This document shows positions 10,381 through 22,265 of a DNA stretch of 64,000 nucleotides, one piece after another. Below the pieces are notes generated by a model that worked only from the letters and a program-made list of their open reading frames with translations, made no database searches and was not told the DNA's origin. Origin of the DNA: Trebouxia sp. TZW2008. Taxonomy: Eukaryota > Chlorophyta > Trebouxiophyceae > Trebouxiales > Trebouxiaceae. The position numbers were made by a program, and so were the translations under genes. Each line of letters begins with the position of its first letter. The stretch's first letter is position 1. The stretch spans positions 142,530 to 206,529 of the forward strand of contig BDIU01000371.1 of assembly GCA_002118135.1 (NCBI GenBank). The letters are read 5' to 3'.

Positions 10381-13300
10381 ATGTCTCTGCAGGCCGGCAT
10401 GATGATTGCGCTACTCGCACTTGGTTTCACTGCAGTCTTGGCACAGCCATTTGCACCTGGTCAAGGCGTGCTGCCCTCAGGTATGCAGATGTTTGCATGA
10501 CATGACAGATCATACAATGTCAAGGAATTTTACCCGCTAGCAATACTTCGTGCGAATCCCATGATTGTGCTGACGTCTGGTCGTGCCTTGGTCTACAGGC
10601 AATCTGCTGACAAACGACCCCGGCGGTCCATACAACTTCAGTCTTCTGAACACGCAGACGACCGAAGTCAGAGGTATGACTTGTTGCTCTCGCTCAACAC
10701 CCTGTCTCGTCAATCTGGAGCTGAATGTGCGACGCTCATCTCTGTTGTGCTGTTGTGCAGCTGCCATCGCTTTCAAGAAGGACTTGACCGACATGGACAT
10801 CATTCATTTTTTGACCAACGTGGAGTGTCTGGAGGGTCAGTTTGACACCTGGGGCACTTTTGGGTAAGGTTTCATATGTTCTCATTTCTTCTTGCTCAAC
10901 AGCATGCAGCAGTAAGCTGAAGCAAGTAGTCTTGCAAGTCATGTCGTTTGAAGATGCTTGTGCTGCTGCAGCCATGGGTTCATTGACAACCTGCAGCTTG
11001 GCGGACCCACTCCCATTGGCGCTCGCAAGGCTCCTCTGAGTGAGAAATACCTGTCAATGATGCAGGAAGTTGCCTTGAACGAGCAGGTCAGTTGCTCATC
11101 GCATCACCTGCTACATTTGCTAGCACTTCCTAGCACTGAGCTTTGTTTGGCATTTTGCACAAAATGCGTTTCATTTTTTGTAGAATCTGCACAGACCTTT
11201 TGCATGTTGTAGTCTCAAGGTGTGTGCTCAAGTATGCTTGCATGTGTGTTTTGCTGCAGCTTTGCGACCATGTGATTTGCAATCATCACTACATTGATTG
11301 TCTTTTTATGTCAGGACACCAGTGGTTTGTAATGTCAGCTTTGAATGTGTATTGTTCCTTATGCAGGGCCATGCCTTGATGACCAGGCACTCCGGTAGCG
11401 CCAACCCTTGCCCAGTCATTGACTTCGATGCTGGCTTTAATGCCTGGATGGCATACGCCTTTGGCTTGTCCAAGGGTGTCACAGTCGAGCAGAAGTTTGG
11501 CAAGCCTTTTGGTACGAGCTTTTAACTGGTGTCATGTCTCACGCTGTCAGAAATGTACATTTGTATTGCATCAAGTCAAGCAAGCATGCATGCAACCCAT
11601 GGATCTGACGGATTTAGCATGGCTGTCAATTCAAGAAACAGTGTGCCAGAGCTTTGTAACTTTCACATTGCATGGCACTTTGCGTTCACTGTCAGTTGCT
11701 TACTGCATGGTCTTGCTTACTGCATGGTCTGCTGCAGAGTCTGTTTCATGCTGATTAGCTGAATGCCAGTAGGCATCATGGCCTCTCTATTCATGACCTG
11801 CGCTGTTGCTGCAGACCCATTCTTGAATGACCAGAACTACATCTTGTCAGTCCTGTCTTTGGAGGAGTTGGGTGCCACTGGCAACAAGGGTTTGGCCGGC
11901 ATTGTTGGTAACCCCGTCTTGTCTCAGGCCATTGCTGGTCTAGCAACCAGTGCCACTGCTCAAGCCACCCTGGAGCGTGTCATGCTGTTTGACCTGAAGG
12001 ACAAGATCATTGAGCCCTTTGGCGAGACTGCTCAGCAAGTGTTTGCCCGCATTTCAGCTATGCGCGACAGCCTTGATGGTCCTCAGGTAAGCTTGTCACA
12101 TAAGCAGTTCACCTTGCAATCTCTAGGTGTTGCCTCTAGGTGGTGCTGCAACCTCTACATGTTCCCGTAAGTTGCCACATGCTGCTGCAATCTCGCAACT
12201 TGCATCTGGCAACTGTTTTGGTTTAGGGCTGCAATGTTAGTGTGACTGTGGTGAGTATCGCCCACATCTCTGTTTTGTCGTGTCAGAGCTGCTGTATCAC
12301 ACAACTGTACCTGCAACCCTAACTTTGTGCTATTGTGTTATTCATGCAGCTGCTGCTCGGGTGTGCATCATGCCATACTGTGCTCTTGATTGCTGCCTTG
12401 CGCTAAGACTGACTATTTGCCTCTTGTGTTTTGCAGTTTGATGACCAGGGCATTGTCAACAGTGACTCCCGCACCATTGCTGTGCCCCATGACTACGCCA
12501 ACTACATCCCAACTGACATCCGTGGTCTGACCTTTGCCAGGACCCCTGCTCAGGTAGGCTTGCAATTTCCTCTTCACCGCAATGTTTTGCCTTGTCTGTC
12601 CCTCATGGGTGTGCACCTTGTGTTTTGTAGCTGCTGTTTTGTAGTTGCTTTACCAGAGGTTTCTGTGTAGCCTGCCTGCGTATCCCCTCGATAGTCTGCT
12701 TTGTTCCTCTTTTATTCATCAGATTGCTGTAATCTTTGCTTTGGTTTCTTGAGCTGTGTCTTGCCTGTCTTCTGACGGCTTGGGTAGAATTTTGCTCAGT
12801 TCTGCAGATTTGGCGTTTCATGAGTCAATATAGATTTTGGTGTGATGCGTACATGCAGGCACTGAACATCATCTTTTTGGGTGACCAGAGTGGTAAGGGC
12901 ACCTTCTTCCCTGAGGGCATTTTGGGCAAGATCAACACACCCAAGGGCTTTGATGAGCTTGCCTCAGGAGTTGAGAACTTCCCTGTATGGCCAAAGAAGG
13001 CACCTCAGGTATAGTTTTCATTCACTACTGCCATGCGCCAAGACTACTGCTTGTCATGTGTGTGTCAAAGCCTGTCCCTGTCCTTGTGTTTGTAAATCTT
13101 TCTGTGTTGTCTGTCGGCATTCTTGTCTGTCCAAATTAGTGTGTCTTTGTTGACTTGAGCATTTTCAATTCGCCTGTTTGATGTGACCTCGCTTTCCTAG
13201 CCAATCTCTCCTGATGTTTGCGGCTTGAGGATACTGATGTTGTAAGTTACTTTGTTTTTCTTCAATAACCTGAAGCTCTCTTCTGGTGGTGCAGATGACT

Positions 13301-13543
13301 GTTGCTGAGTTTGGTGAGGTCTTGCCTCCCATCACAAAGGATGGCCCCAAGAACGTCACTGGAGAGCTAGACTTGACACAATCCCTGGTTGGAGTCAAGG
13401 CCGACGAGACCAAGGACACACGTGGCTACAAGCCATCACCAATCGGCGAGCCAAACTTTGCTAATCTCAGTCATGTGACGGTTGCTGAGCCTGGACGTGT
13501 CAGCCCAGGAGTCAAGACACACCTTGACTACTCTGAGTTGTAG
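10381..13543 (+). CDS. Desiccation-related protein, pcC13-62 family (ferritin-like)
   Basis: Nine exons: 10381-10480, 10599-10673, 10761-10863, 10972-11086, 11367-11511, 11815-12086, 12437-12553, 12859-13008, 13295-13543. The total is 1326 nt (441 aa) with consistent phases. A second ATG at 10399 gives 435 aa and is preceded by an acceptor-like tctctgcag. Both starts yield a signal peptide (MMIALLALGFTAVLA). The body matches the plant desiccation-related protein layout: a helix with VECLEGQFDTWGTFG, then GGPTPIGARKAPL, a helix ending NEQGHAL, then the LGATGNKGLAG region and EPFGETAQQVFARISAMRD. The Glu and His residues in the first two helices resemble ferritin-like metal ligands. The family accumulates during drying in resurrection plants and is abundant in lichen algae; its biochemical activity is unsettled. 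Secretion is predicted from the signal peptide. Confidence 0.9.
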
Positions 13544-13645
13544 GCAGCTGATCTGCTGCTCATCACAACTCTGAGTGCAATGCCTGTTAGTGGTGGCTGA
13601 ATCAGGACTTGTCAGCTCAGGAGTCAAGACACACCTTGACTAGAG
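13496..13645 (+). repeat. Direct duplication of the desiccation gene's terminal coding segment
   Basis: The segment at 13496-13535, just before the stop codon, recurs at 13606-13645 in the 3' UTR. Both contain 'aggagtcaagacacacctt' followed by gacta. The offset is about 110 bp. The second copy lies after the stop and is not translated. Confidence 0.8.
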
Positions 13646-14526
13646 GTTCAGCTGCCTGAACCTTTATCTAGCTGATTCGTAGTCCTAGGAGTGCTGAGTG
13701 CAACCTGGTGTAGTCTAGCCTACTGAGTCCTACAGGATTGTCAAGTGCTCAGTCAGGACTATCTAGCCATTGTGAGTAAAGTGCAAGGCGCTGCCATGTG
13801 GCGGCTTGGCGGCATCTTTCCATACTGTGTATGTGCGTCAAGTTCATGAAGCCCTTGAAACAGGTTTTCATGTTTTCATTCCTGCTGAACTCGTATTTAA
13901 TTTATTTTAAACTCGACTGTCTCGACAATGTAACAATCTTAAATGCATCGCTGTCTGGCTGGTTGATCTCGCAGCTTGCAAAGCAAGTAAAGACTTTGGT
14001 GCATCGCTGTAAATACTGTGGGCATATCTGACCGAAAAGTGCGAGGAAAATCGCGACGGAGATGAAGCGGCATAATCGTCAGCTTCCCTCACTCGTGCGC
14101 GCATGTGAGCTGAAGGTTCCGGCACTGCATTGTTTGCGCCCAGTAGCATACATGCTGCCCAATTGTAGTGTATAAGTGCATCACTAGTTTGCGTGACTGG
14201 GTCGCCGCATTTACTTTTGCACCTGAGCGGCAAAATTAGGGTGCATCCTGACACGTACAGCCACGCGCTTGTTCACGTACACGATCTGTGTGTATTGTTT
14301 TGACACATGACTGCCGCTCAACTTTGCTGCACGCATAAGCAGTGACGGTTCTGTATCAACGTAGTCCCTGCGCTTCGTGCGCGCTCCATTTGCGTATCGA
14401 TTTGGGGTGAGAGTTGTCGTTCACGACTGTCGACGGTTGTCTGCGCAACAGAGCGGTAGCAACGCACACGGTGCCGTGCAAGAGGACCTGGTTTCTTGAC
14501 TGCACAAAGCTAGAATTGCAGTCGCC
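13646..14526. other. Intergenic: 3' flank and promoter
   Basis: This is about 0.9 kb between two plus-strand genes. TGTAA at 14009-14013 is a possible poly(A) signal for the upstream gene, but it is 466 bp past the stop. No open frame with recognisable content is present. Confidence 0.5.
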
Positions 14527-17500
14527 ATGCCGCAGAACAGCAAGCCGGAGGTGAGTCGACCATCAAGCGAGTCTGGCGATCTCAGCTATGCGACCTGGGC
14601 CTCAGACTTGCGCACTTTGCTAATGTTCCCTCATATATCGAAGTTGAGCCGGCTGCATCGCAGGACTTAGAACAAGGCAGACATCATGCAGAAGAGGAAC
14701 TCCTCCTTGCAGAGAGGCACACAAGCAGTCAGGATCAAGAGCTAACTGCTCGCCCAGCCGATCATGCGCTCACCACCCTGCATGTGATCTCCAGCAAACC
14801 AGGGTCTGATGAGCTCAACACAGAGCATGCCTTGAGGCTCAGGGGCGTTGGCCTGGCTGCGCTTTCCACGGTGTTCCAGGCAGTCATGAGCGTGTGTGCC
14901 AAAAGCCTGGGTATGCTTTCTTTTGCCTTATCAAATCTGCCCTGCCCTGCCCTGCCCCGCCTTGCTGTTGCTCTGCCACCCAACCCTCTGTAGAGACTGC
15001 AGCAGTGACAAACAAGTCACTGCTGTATCTGCTTTGCAGCACATAGGCACTGTGTCTGCTGACAGCACGCGTATTTTGCACGTGCATCACGCCACAGATT
15101 TAGTCACACCAAAGGGTCTAGCTCCCTGGAAGTCAATCAAGCTCTAGGCAGTTGAGATTAGATAGGCTTGTTTGTGCCCTGTGACATAAATCGTGAGCGA
15201 ATGTACGCCTCAGCTGGTGAGTTGAGTGGATCTGAGGGTGTCTGCAGTTGAGACTGCAATGAAGCTGTCTGTGCTGTCTGCTGCGCTGCTGCTGTCGGTC
15301 ACGAGCGATAATGCACAGGCAGTAATCCAGGTGATGTTATGAGATTAGATAGGCTCCAAAAGATCAACATGGCTGTAGGCAACTCATTGAGTTGACAGCA
15401 ACAGCCCTTGCATGTTGGCAGCTAACATCTTGAGAGTTCGCAGCCCATGTTCATGCTGCAGCTGAGCACTGCAGCATGCAATCATGAAGTACATGCCATA
15501 TCAGTATGTACATATATGAATACACGGCACCATGCCAGCCAGCAGGCAGTTATGCCATGCAGTACATGCCATGCTAGTGCACAGGATCAGTTGCATATAA
15601 TCACGCCATCCTGGCACACAGGACCAGTTACATACTGTCACGTCAGCCAATACACAGAACTAGTCACATAGATCTACGCCATGCCAATACGCAGAACGAG
15701 TCATGCAATGCAGTACATGTAATGCCAATACAGAGCTGATTGCATGGCACATGTGTTGGGCAATCTTGCCACCAGACTGAATGCATTGTCCTGTGCCTGC
15801 ATTTGAGTTCAATCGCCTATCTCCGATGCTGTAACAGCAACTATATCAGCTTTTCGCTCAGGCGGCAAAGCCATGGGATGCAGCACTACTTTGGGTGGTT
15901 GTCATTGTGGTAAAGTGAATCACCACACTCTACAATTCAGTGATGAGTTCTCTGAAACACTTGCACATCCAATTCCCTGTGCTGCATATCCTTTATCAAA
16001 ACTGCACCTGAGCGCTCCATCCTTGCAAATCTTTGCGCACTGCGCATGACCTATTGCGTATCATTGCGTACGGTGGGTCACTGTTGCAACATGTGGCCAG
16101 AACATGATACGTTCTGCCCTGTCCAGTCATGGGACACAGCATTGGTTTGGATTGTTGCCACTATGACAGTTGGTCAGATCATGATGTGCTTTGCACTGTA
16201 CAGGGCAATCCGGCATACCTGTGTTCCAGATTGCTCTAGTGCGGGGTATAATGGTCCTGACCATCAGCTATGTCAAGGCTGTCAAAGGCACTCACCATGC
16301 CTTCCCACACGCTCTGGGCAAGAGGTGTGCTGACACACTGATGAGTGTTGCATATTCTGACATGCTGTTGAGACATATGCGCTGAGACACTCTTGAGGTC
16401 ATAGTCTGCCCAAATCTGGCTTTGCTCAGAGCAACTTCAACATGCCTTTCCACATGCTGTGAGCTAGAGGGTGCTGACACACTGAGTGTTGATATGATGA
16501 CACAGTCTGAAAAATTTGCAATCTGCCATGACAGTCAGCTATGTCAATGTTGTAAAAGGCCTTTATCGCGCCTTTCCACATGCTCTGGCCAATAGGTGTG
16601 CTGACACACTCTCAACGTTGTACATTCTGCTATACTCAACAGCTAACAATCAATGGGGACTGACTGTCTTTGGGATCGAACAGCGGGTCATGCAGACAAT
16701 GTCGAGAGAAAAGTTTGTGGTGCCTCAAAAGAACAGAAACCTGTAAAGCGTTGTATGTACATCATACACTGCAGAAAATGTACTGGACCATTTCAAGGCT
16801 GTCAAAGGCACCCACCATTCCTTTCCACATGCTCAGGGCAAGAGGTGCTGACACACTGAGCGATCATTTGCTAAAACACCCTGAAGTTTCATACTCTGCC
16901 ATGACCTCCAGCTGAGACCATTTGCAGGCGACGTCCTTGCAGCACACAGCTCTGGGTGCTGCTGCCATGAAACAGTATACAAGTTCAAGTGCTGCAAGAA
17001 GCGCTGCATGGCAAACATTTTGTGAGCTACAGTCTGCACTGAGCAGAGCTTGTCATCAAAACAGTCACAGAACTCCAGGCAGTAGTACATGATAGGGCTT
17101 ACATGGCTAGGATGGCTTTCTCTGGGCCCTTTGCAAAGAAACCTGCTGCCATTCAGCAGCTCCTTCACAATAAAGCTGGTTTCAAGTATTTGGATGTTTG
17201 GTGGCTGTGGGTGGACTCACGCTGCCTGTTGCAATGCCTGTTGCTTGGTGCAGCAAGTGGTTGTTGGGTGAGGGGCTTCCTGCATTTTATAAGTGTATGC
17301 TCACTTACATTGCCACTCCTCTTGCTGCTTGTTGGAAAGAGTTGCTGCAATGCCTTGTGGACAGTGCAGAGAGTGGTCAGGTGCTTTTTAGCCCTGCTGT
17401 GCCAAACACCAGTTTCAGCTATCATAACACCTCTTCCTGCATGCAGGAAATGGTTGCTAGTGTTGAGGGGATCCCTAGGATTTGGCGTGGTGTGCAGCCT

Positions 17501-20500
17501 GTACTGGTCTCTGCTGTACCTCCCCCTCTCAGACGCCCTGGTATTCATCTTCTTATCCCCTCTGCTGGTTGCCGCGCTTTCCCCTTTCATCAACAAGGAG
17601 CTGCCATCAGTGTGAGCTCTCAGCTGCTGTGACACTGCTGTCATGCTGCTGTCTGAGCAACTGGATTCAATCCTTGATGAAGCCATCAGTCACAGTAAAC
17701 TCGCAACTATGCTGAGCTGTAGACTTGCATTGCTGCTGCTGCTGCTGTTGCTGCTGCTGATGCTGCAGGCACTTGCTATATCAAAAGCGATTGCGCTGCC
17801 TGTTGACTTGTGGTGGCTGCAATGGTGCTTTTGCGAGGCAGCGTGGCAATGTTTGCGCAGCCTTCCTGTTTGGCAACAATGTTTGCGCAGTGTGACGTCT
17901 CAGGACCGTCACTTCTGTATCAGGCACTCGTGGGTACTTCTGACCTCAACAACAAGCTAAACCAATAACAAGCCTCGCAAAACAATCAGGTCTGCATACA
18001 GAGCCAAACGCTATCAGTTTCAGCAAAATCTTGCTTGCTGCAGACTTGTTGTGGTGGCTATGGTGTTGTCACTGGGCGGTGTGGCAATGATTGCTCAGCC
18101 TTCCTTCCTGTTTGGCGGGCAAGGCCTCAACAGGCTGGGCCTCCTGTTTGGTCTCATGCAGGTCAGTCGTCAGCCTCATGCAGTCAGTTTTCAATCAGCC
18201 CTGTATGGTTGTTCAATGGCTGGGCCTCCCATCCGGAATCTCATGCAGATTAGGCATCCGCCAGTGTACATAGTTAGCTTAGTCATCAGCCTTGTCAGAC
18301 TACACCAACTTTCAGTCACTTGAGGTTCCAGCTGATGTCGTAACTCATGTAAGCAGCTCAGAGCTCAGGCACAGGGCTTTTATTCAGAGCTGTGAGGGTC
18401 TGAGGCAGAGCTCGGAGCTCAGATGTTGAGCCAGCTTGCATGTTGTGGAAAGCTTGTGCCCCATGCATCTAGCCTGTGTTTGACGCAGCATGGCTTTGCA
18501 ACTGCATCTTTTGGCTGCGTGGACATACATGAGAAACCTGCACAGAAGTCAGGCCACTGACACACTGTTGTTGTATTCTGCAGTTCCGAATTTCAAGCAT
18601 TGCGTGAATGATTTGCAATTCTGCAACAGCTGCCCTGAAAGTATACTTACCTCTGCAGGCTGGGTTCAATGCATCTGCCCGGATGTGTGTGAGAGACTTG
18701 CGCAGGACTGAGACCACAGACATCATCATGGTTTACAGCGGCACAATGCAAGCCTTGCTGGCCCTGACTGCCTGTGTGACCATTCCTAGAAGCCTCGTGG
18801 TGCCACAGCATGCCTGGCAATGGGTTTTGCTGCTGGTCACAGGTGAGTCATTTCACTTTTGTTTCGCTGTTGCTTTGCGTTGTGAGGTCATTGTTGCATT
18901 ACATGTAGCTGGGTGCCTGAGTCAGATATTGATGTACAGCCAACACTCATGGACTCTTTTGTGAGGGAAAGGTCTTGATTTGCTGGCTGCATTCAAGTAC
19001 TGGAAGATTTCACATGCGTAATCAGTACGCTGCTATATGACCTAGCTGTTTATGACAAGAGGTTGCCATGCTTCTGCACAATGCTTTTGATCTGAGCTGT
19101 TTTGAACGCTAGTGAATGCATTCCTGATAGTTGTAAGCTGCTAGCAGCTGCTCTTTTTAGCTTGACCTGCAGTGAGTATGCTTGTGAAGATCAGGCTCCA
19201 CATCATTCAGCTCAGTGACCTCCCAAAGAACAAGTGTGTTTGCAGCTTCATGACAAGAATTGAATCTGCCCAACATTTACAAACTGGCTTAGATGCCAAG
19301 TACAGTGTTCGTTCCAGGAAACAAAATGTCATTGCAGCAGGTGCTTTGCAACCTTCAGGGTCAAGATCACACAAACCCAGCACCTGTGCATGTGGGTTTT
19401 GTGCATTTGATACAATCAGTGATCTAAGAATCATCACTGGTCATCATCACGGCAATCAATACTTTTAGTCATTGTCCATGTTATTGTTCCTTTCATTATG
19501 TGCAGCAGAGGTAGCCTGTGAGAAGTAAATTGTGTTCTCTGTGCAGGCTCTTTAGCTTATGGAGGTGCAGTGATGCTGACAGGGTGTGACAAAACCCTCA
19601 CAGCAGTATGGTGCCATTTTGCTCCTGCTACATGTACTTTCTCTGATCATGTTCACTGTATCATTGATAGCAGAGTCAGCCTGCAAAACCCAATTCCGCA
19701 TGTCATGTTTACTGCCAATATTTATAGCAGCCTGTGATCAGCCTGTGAGGTCAGTCCTGCATTTCCTTTGCAGGCTCCCTAGCCTATGGAGGTGGAGTGT
19801 CCCTGACAGCTGCCCTGCGACTCATAGAGGCTTCCCTGGCAACTGCCATGTCATACCTCACTGTCGTATGGGGCCTGATTCTGGGATACCTCTTCTTCTC
19901 TGAGGTACTCAGTCATGCTGTGAGCACGCAATTAGTTAAGCCAGTCATGCTACATAGCTTCTTGGCGTGTGCTCAATTGTGTTGACAATGGTTCAAGCAT
20001 GCTGCCAAAACATAGAGGGCGGCAAACTCTGTCTACAAGTCTGCTAGTATTGCTACACCCGAGAGGAAATCCATGCAAAGCATGCCAGTGCTCATGGCTT
20101 TGCTTGCGCTGTAGATTCCCTGTCTTTGGTGTCTGGTTGAAGCAGCAGTGGTAGCACCCCTGTTTTGCAAGACTCAGACGTTTTCACAGATTTCCAAGGG
20201 AGCTGATAACACCAGAGCTGCTGGCATAACTTGTGCTATGTGATGGATGCTTCTTCGTCACGTGTGCTGTAGGCTCCTGGTGTGTGCTTTGTACTTGGAG
20301 CAGCATTGGTTTGCAGCACCGCTTTCAACGCTTAGCTGTGTTGGGGGTGTTTGCAAGACTGCAAGTCATGTGACTGCTGATAGCATCATTCCAAAGTCGC
20401 TGATCATATTTCCGCTGATGGCCTTGCTTGTGCTGTAGGTTCCAGGCGTTTGGTCTCTCCTTGGAGCTGCAGTGGTTTGCAGCACAACCACCATACTGGG

Positions 20501-20618
20501 CTGGGATGAAAGGCGCCAACACAAATCCAAGCTTGAGCGTTCACAGCCTCCTACAGATCAGACAGACAGTATGCCTGCAGAAGAGCAGCAAAGCAGCGCA
20601 CAGGAAAGACATGTGTAG
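14527..20618 (+). CDS. EamA/DMT-superfamily membrane transporter (SLC35-like)
   Basis: Eight exons: 14527-14550, 14664-14910, 16204-16324, 17447-17611, 18044-18161, 18659-18842, 19774-19904, 20439-20618; 1170 nt, 389 aa, phases all consistent. A hydrophilic N-terminus of about 75 residues is followed by about ten hydrophobic helices in two EamA-like halves. Helix 1 contains GVGLAALSTVFQAVMSVCAK. The middle has RKWLLVLRGSLGFG and LSDALVFIFLSPLLVAALSP, then LSLGGVAMIAQPSFLFGG. The second half ends with EASLATAMSYLTVVWGLILG and YLFFSE. The last exon gives a short helix and a charged tail (EERHV-type ending). Family members move small organic metabolites; the substrate and membrane cannot be told from sequence. 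A small extra exon between exons 4 and 5 is possible because that loop is unusually short. Introns 3 to 7 are full of junction echoes. Confidence 0.88.
16250..16915 (+). repeat. Four tandem echoes of transporter exon 3 end
   Basis: The 3' end of exon 3 (gtcaaggctgtcaaaggca ... ggcaagaggtgtgctgaca) recurs at about 16430-16500, 16527-16640 and 16775-16915 inside intron 3. Each copy retains the 'cctttccacatgct' and 'gtgctgacacactga' words. Only the first copy (ending 16324) keeps the frame into exon 4. Confidence 0.85.
17255..17362 (+). repeat. Echoes of transporter exon 4 acceptor
   Basis: The segment gtgcagcaagtggttgttgggtgagggg at about 17258 resembles the real acceptor and exon start at 17441-17475 (tgcaggaaatggttgctagtgttgagggg). 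A weaker copy follows at about 17325-17360. Both sit in intron 3 upstream of the real exon. Confidence 0.6.
17795..18120 (+). repeat. Whole-exon echo of transporter exon 5
   Basis: The segment at about 17800-17885 resembles 18043-18120, the real exon 5. They share 'gacttgtggtggct' versus 'gacttgttgtggtggct', 'gtgtggcaatg' words and 'cagccttcctgtttggc'. The upstream copy lacks a consistent frame. A partial echo of the exon 3' end also lies at about 18170-18250, downstream. Confidence 0.7.
18505..18742 (+). repeat. Whole-exon echo of transporter exon 6
   Basis: The upstream block at about 18505-18580 is translatable as LLAAWTYMRNLHRSQATDTLLLYS. It parallels the real exon 6 reading GFNASARMCVRDLRRTETTD and IIMVYSG at 18659-18742. 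The offset is about 155 bp. The upstream copy does not splice in phase. Confidence 0.65.
19500..19830 (+). repeat. Tandem echo of transporter exon 7 acceptor region
   Basis: The segment 19545-19590 (gtgcaggctctttagctta then tggaggtgcagtg) is a diverged copy of 19767-19815 (ttgcaggctccctagccta then tggaggtggagtg). The flanking 'agcctgtgag' words are also repeated. The unit is about 225 bp. Confidence 0.75.
20090..20480 (+). repeat. Three copies of transporter exon 8 acceptor and 5' end
   Basis: Blocks with a 'gctgtag' acceptor start near 20108, 20263 and 20432, each followed by related sequence (a gtgtctgg/gtgtgtgc/gtttggtc word, then gcagcagtgg or gcagcattgg or gctgcagtgg, then ttgcagcac). 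The spacing is about 155-170 bp. Only the last one (exon start 20439) continues the protein. Confidence 0.8.
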
Positions 20619-21185
20619 GTGTCTCTGTGGTCCAATAGCACTAGCTCAGTGCAAGGCGACAACACATATCCAAGCTTGAGCATGCACAGCCCCCTAGAAC
20701 AGACAGATAGTCTATCGACAGAGGAGCAGCACAGCAGCACGCAGGAAAGGCATGTGTAGAGCAGCATGCAAGGCAGACATGTGTAGACATCTCTATAGCC
20801 CAACAGCACTAGCAATATCAAAAGCAATGGCTTGTGGCAGCAGCGGCTCCTGTTGAGATGCCTGACAACAGTCAGCTCCTGTTGCCTTCCGTCTGAAGGG
20901 GCCAGAGGATTCAGAAGAGACAGGTAGTCTACCTGCAGAAGAGCAGCAAAGCAGTGCGCAGGAAAGGCATGTGTAAGCAAATGTAAGCAAATGTGCAGTG
21001 GAACAGCAAGCGGTGCAGCAACAGTCTGCTTTTGAAAACAGAGGCACCTGATGTGGTGCCTGATGGCAGTCAGCTCCTGTTCCTTTCCTTCTCAAGTAGC
21101 AAGATGGTTCAGTGCAGACAGCTGGTGTCTCAGTGGTCCAACATCACTAGCAAGAATTTAAGGCACTAGGCCTGCTCATGGGAAC
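20619..21185 (+). repeat. Tandem echoes of the transporter's terminal exon, downstream
   Basis: The 3' coding end of exon 8 (aagcttgagc ... gaggagcagcaaagcagcgca ... caggaaaggcatgtgtag-like) recurs at about 20655-20760 and 20905-20976. The downstream flank (ctcctgttg ... gatggcagtcagctcctgtt, and ggtccaacatcactagca) also recurs two or three times up to about 21185. TGTAA at 20972-20976 is a candidate poly(A) signal that lies within one of the copies. Several minus-strand open frames here are mere antisense shadows of the repeats. Confidence 0.8.
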
Positions 21186-22265
21186 AGAGGCTCCTGTTGT
21201 GGTGGCTGATGGCGACGAAGTTTTCTGTTATCTCATGTGACAAGGAAGAAGGTGTCTCTGCACTCAGGCAGACGATGCTGCAGTCACCTGCAGTAAGCAT
21301 CAAATTTCTACTCAAAAAACAATCAGTGTACAGGCCTCTCAACAAATTTGTTTCAAGGCAATCAATTAGCATTAGTACAGGAACTTGCAGCAGCAATACA
21401 GAGTGCTTCTGCAGCAGAAGAGCGCTGAGCCACATGCAAAACATCATGATCATCGATCACATCACGCGGCTTTTTAATATGATGGTCATGTTAACACAGA
21501 AGCTTGGTTACTTTCCTCAGGTACTAGTCTGTGTTGCAGCCGGCATTGAGTACAAGTTTGTGTCTGTTAGTGGGCATAGGCCATCCTCAGAAACGCGCCT
21601 CATAGCAATCTTGCTTACATGTTTTGTGCTGCCATTGCACTCATATACTTTGATATTCAGTGCCAGGGGACAATTTTGTGCAATATAGCACACGTAAAAC
21701 AAATGGCTGAAGTTGGTGCTGATTGGCTTCAGAGCCTTGTCAGCTGTGCTTGTGTAACACTGTAACTATCACTCAGCAAATTTGAATGCAGCCCAGTCAG
21801 CTTCCGTATGCTGTTTGCAGTTACTGTACCCCTTTTATCACAATTTATTGACAGTAAAAGAAGAATATCATAGTATGTATTACAGTAGTGGACAGCGACA
21901 GCACCATTGTTATGGATTGCTGCATAACTGCCAATGATGAACGTGTTGAATTCTGCAGCCACAACACTGAGCCTAGCGTGCTGGACCTGTGCGATTGCTA
22001 TGCATTATCATCAAAATTGTTGCACAAGCAGCACAGTATGCACACAGATCAAACAGGTTCACACGCACTACAGCGGTTGATGAATCAGACGATATTACGA
22101 GTGCGTCAGTTTGCACTGCGTACGACAAACTCAGGAGAATCAACAGCTTTGAAAATGCTGCTGTCTTGTGCACATTCTGCGAGGATACCTGGCACTTCAA
22201 AATCGATACCACAGCAAATCATTATGCAAGATTCGTTTGACATGAATTCATCAGCATAACAGCTC
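21186..22265. other. Intergenic between convergent genes
   Basis: This is about 1.1 kb between the 3' end of the transporter (+) and that of the ZCCHC8-like gene (-). An open plus-strand frame at 21197-21688 has no recognisable domain. TTACA at 21880-21884 (minus-strand TGTAA) lies 382 bp past the ZCCHC8-like stop and could be its poly(A) signal. Confidence 0.5.

Noticed and set aside
17103..17446. Plus-strand open frame running into transporter exon 4 suggested a longer exon starting near 17103.
   Set aside because: The EamA fold needs the RKWLLVLRG segment directly after the exon 3 end. The acceptor at 17447 joins in phase, and the upstream DNA contains degenerate echoes of the exon instead of coding sequence.
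20558..21095. Minus-strand open frames rich in Leu, Cys and Ser looked like repetitive membrane proteins.
   Set aside because: They are antisense readings of tandem copies of the transporter's last exon.
21197..21688. A 163-codon plus-strand open frame downstream of the transporter.
   Set aside because: No start context, splice partners or recognisable motif; it lies in a convergent intergenic region.
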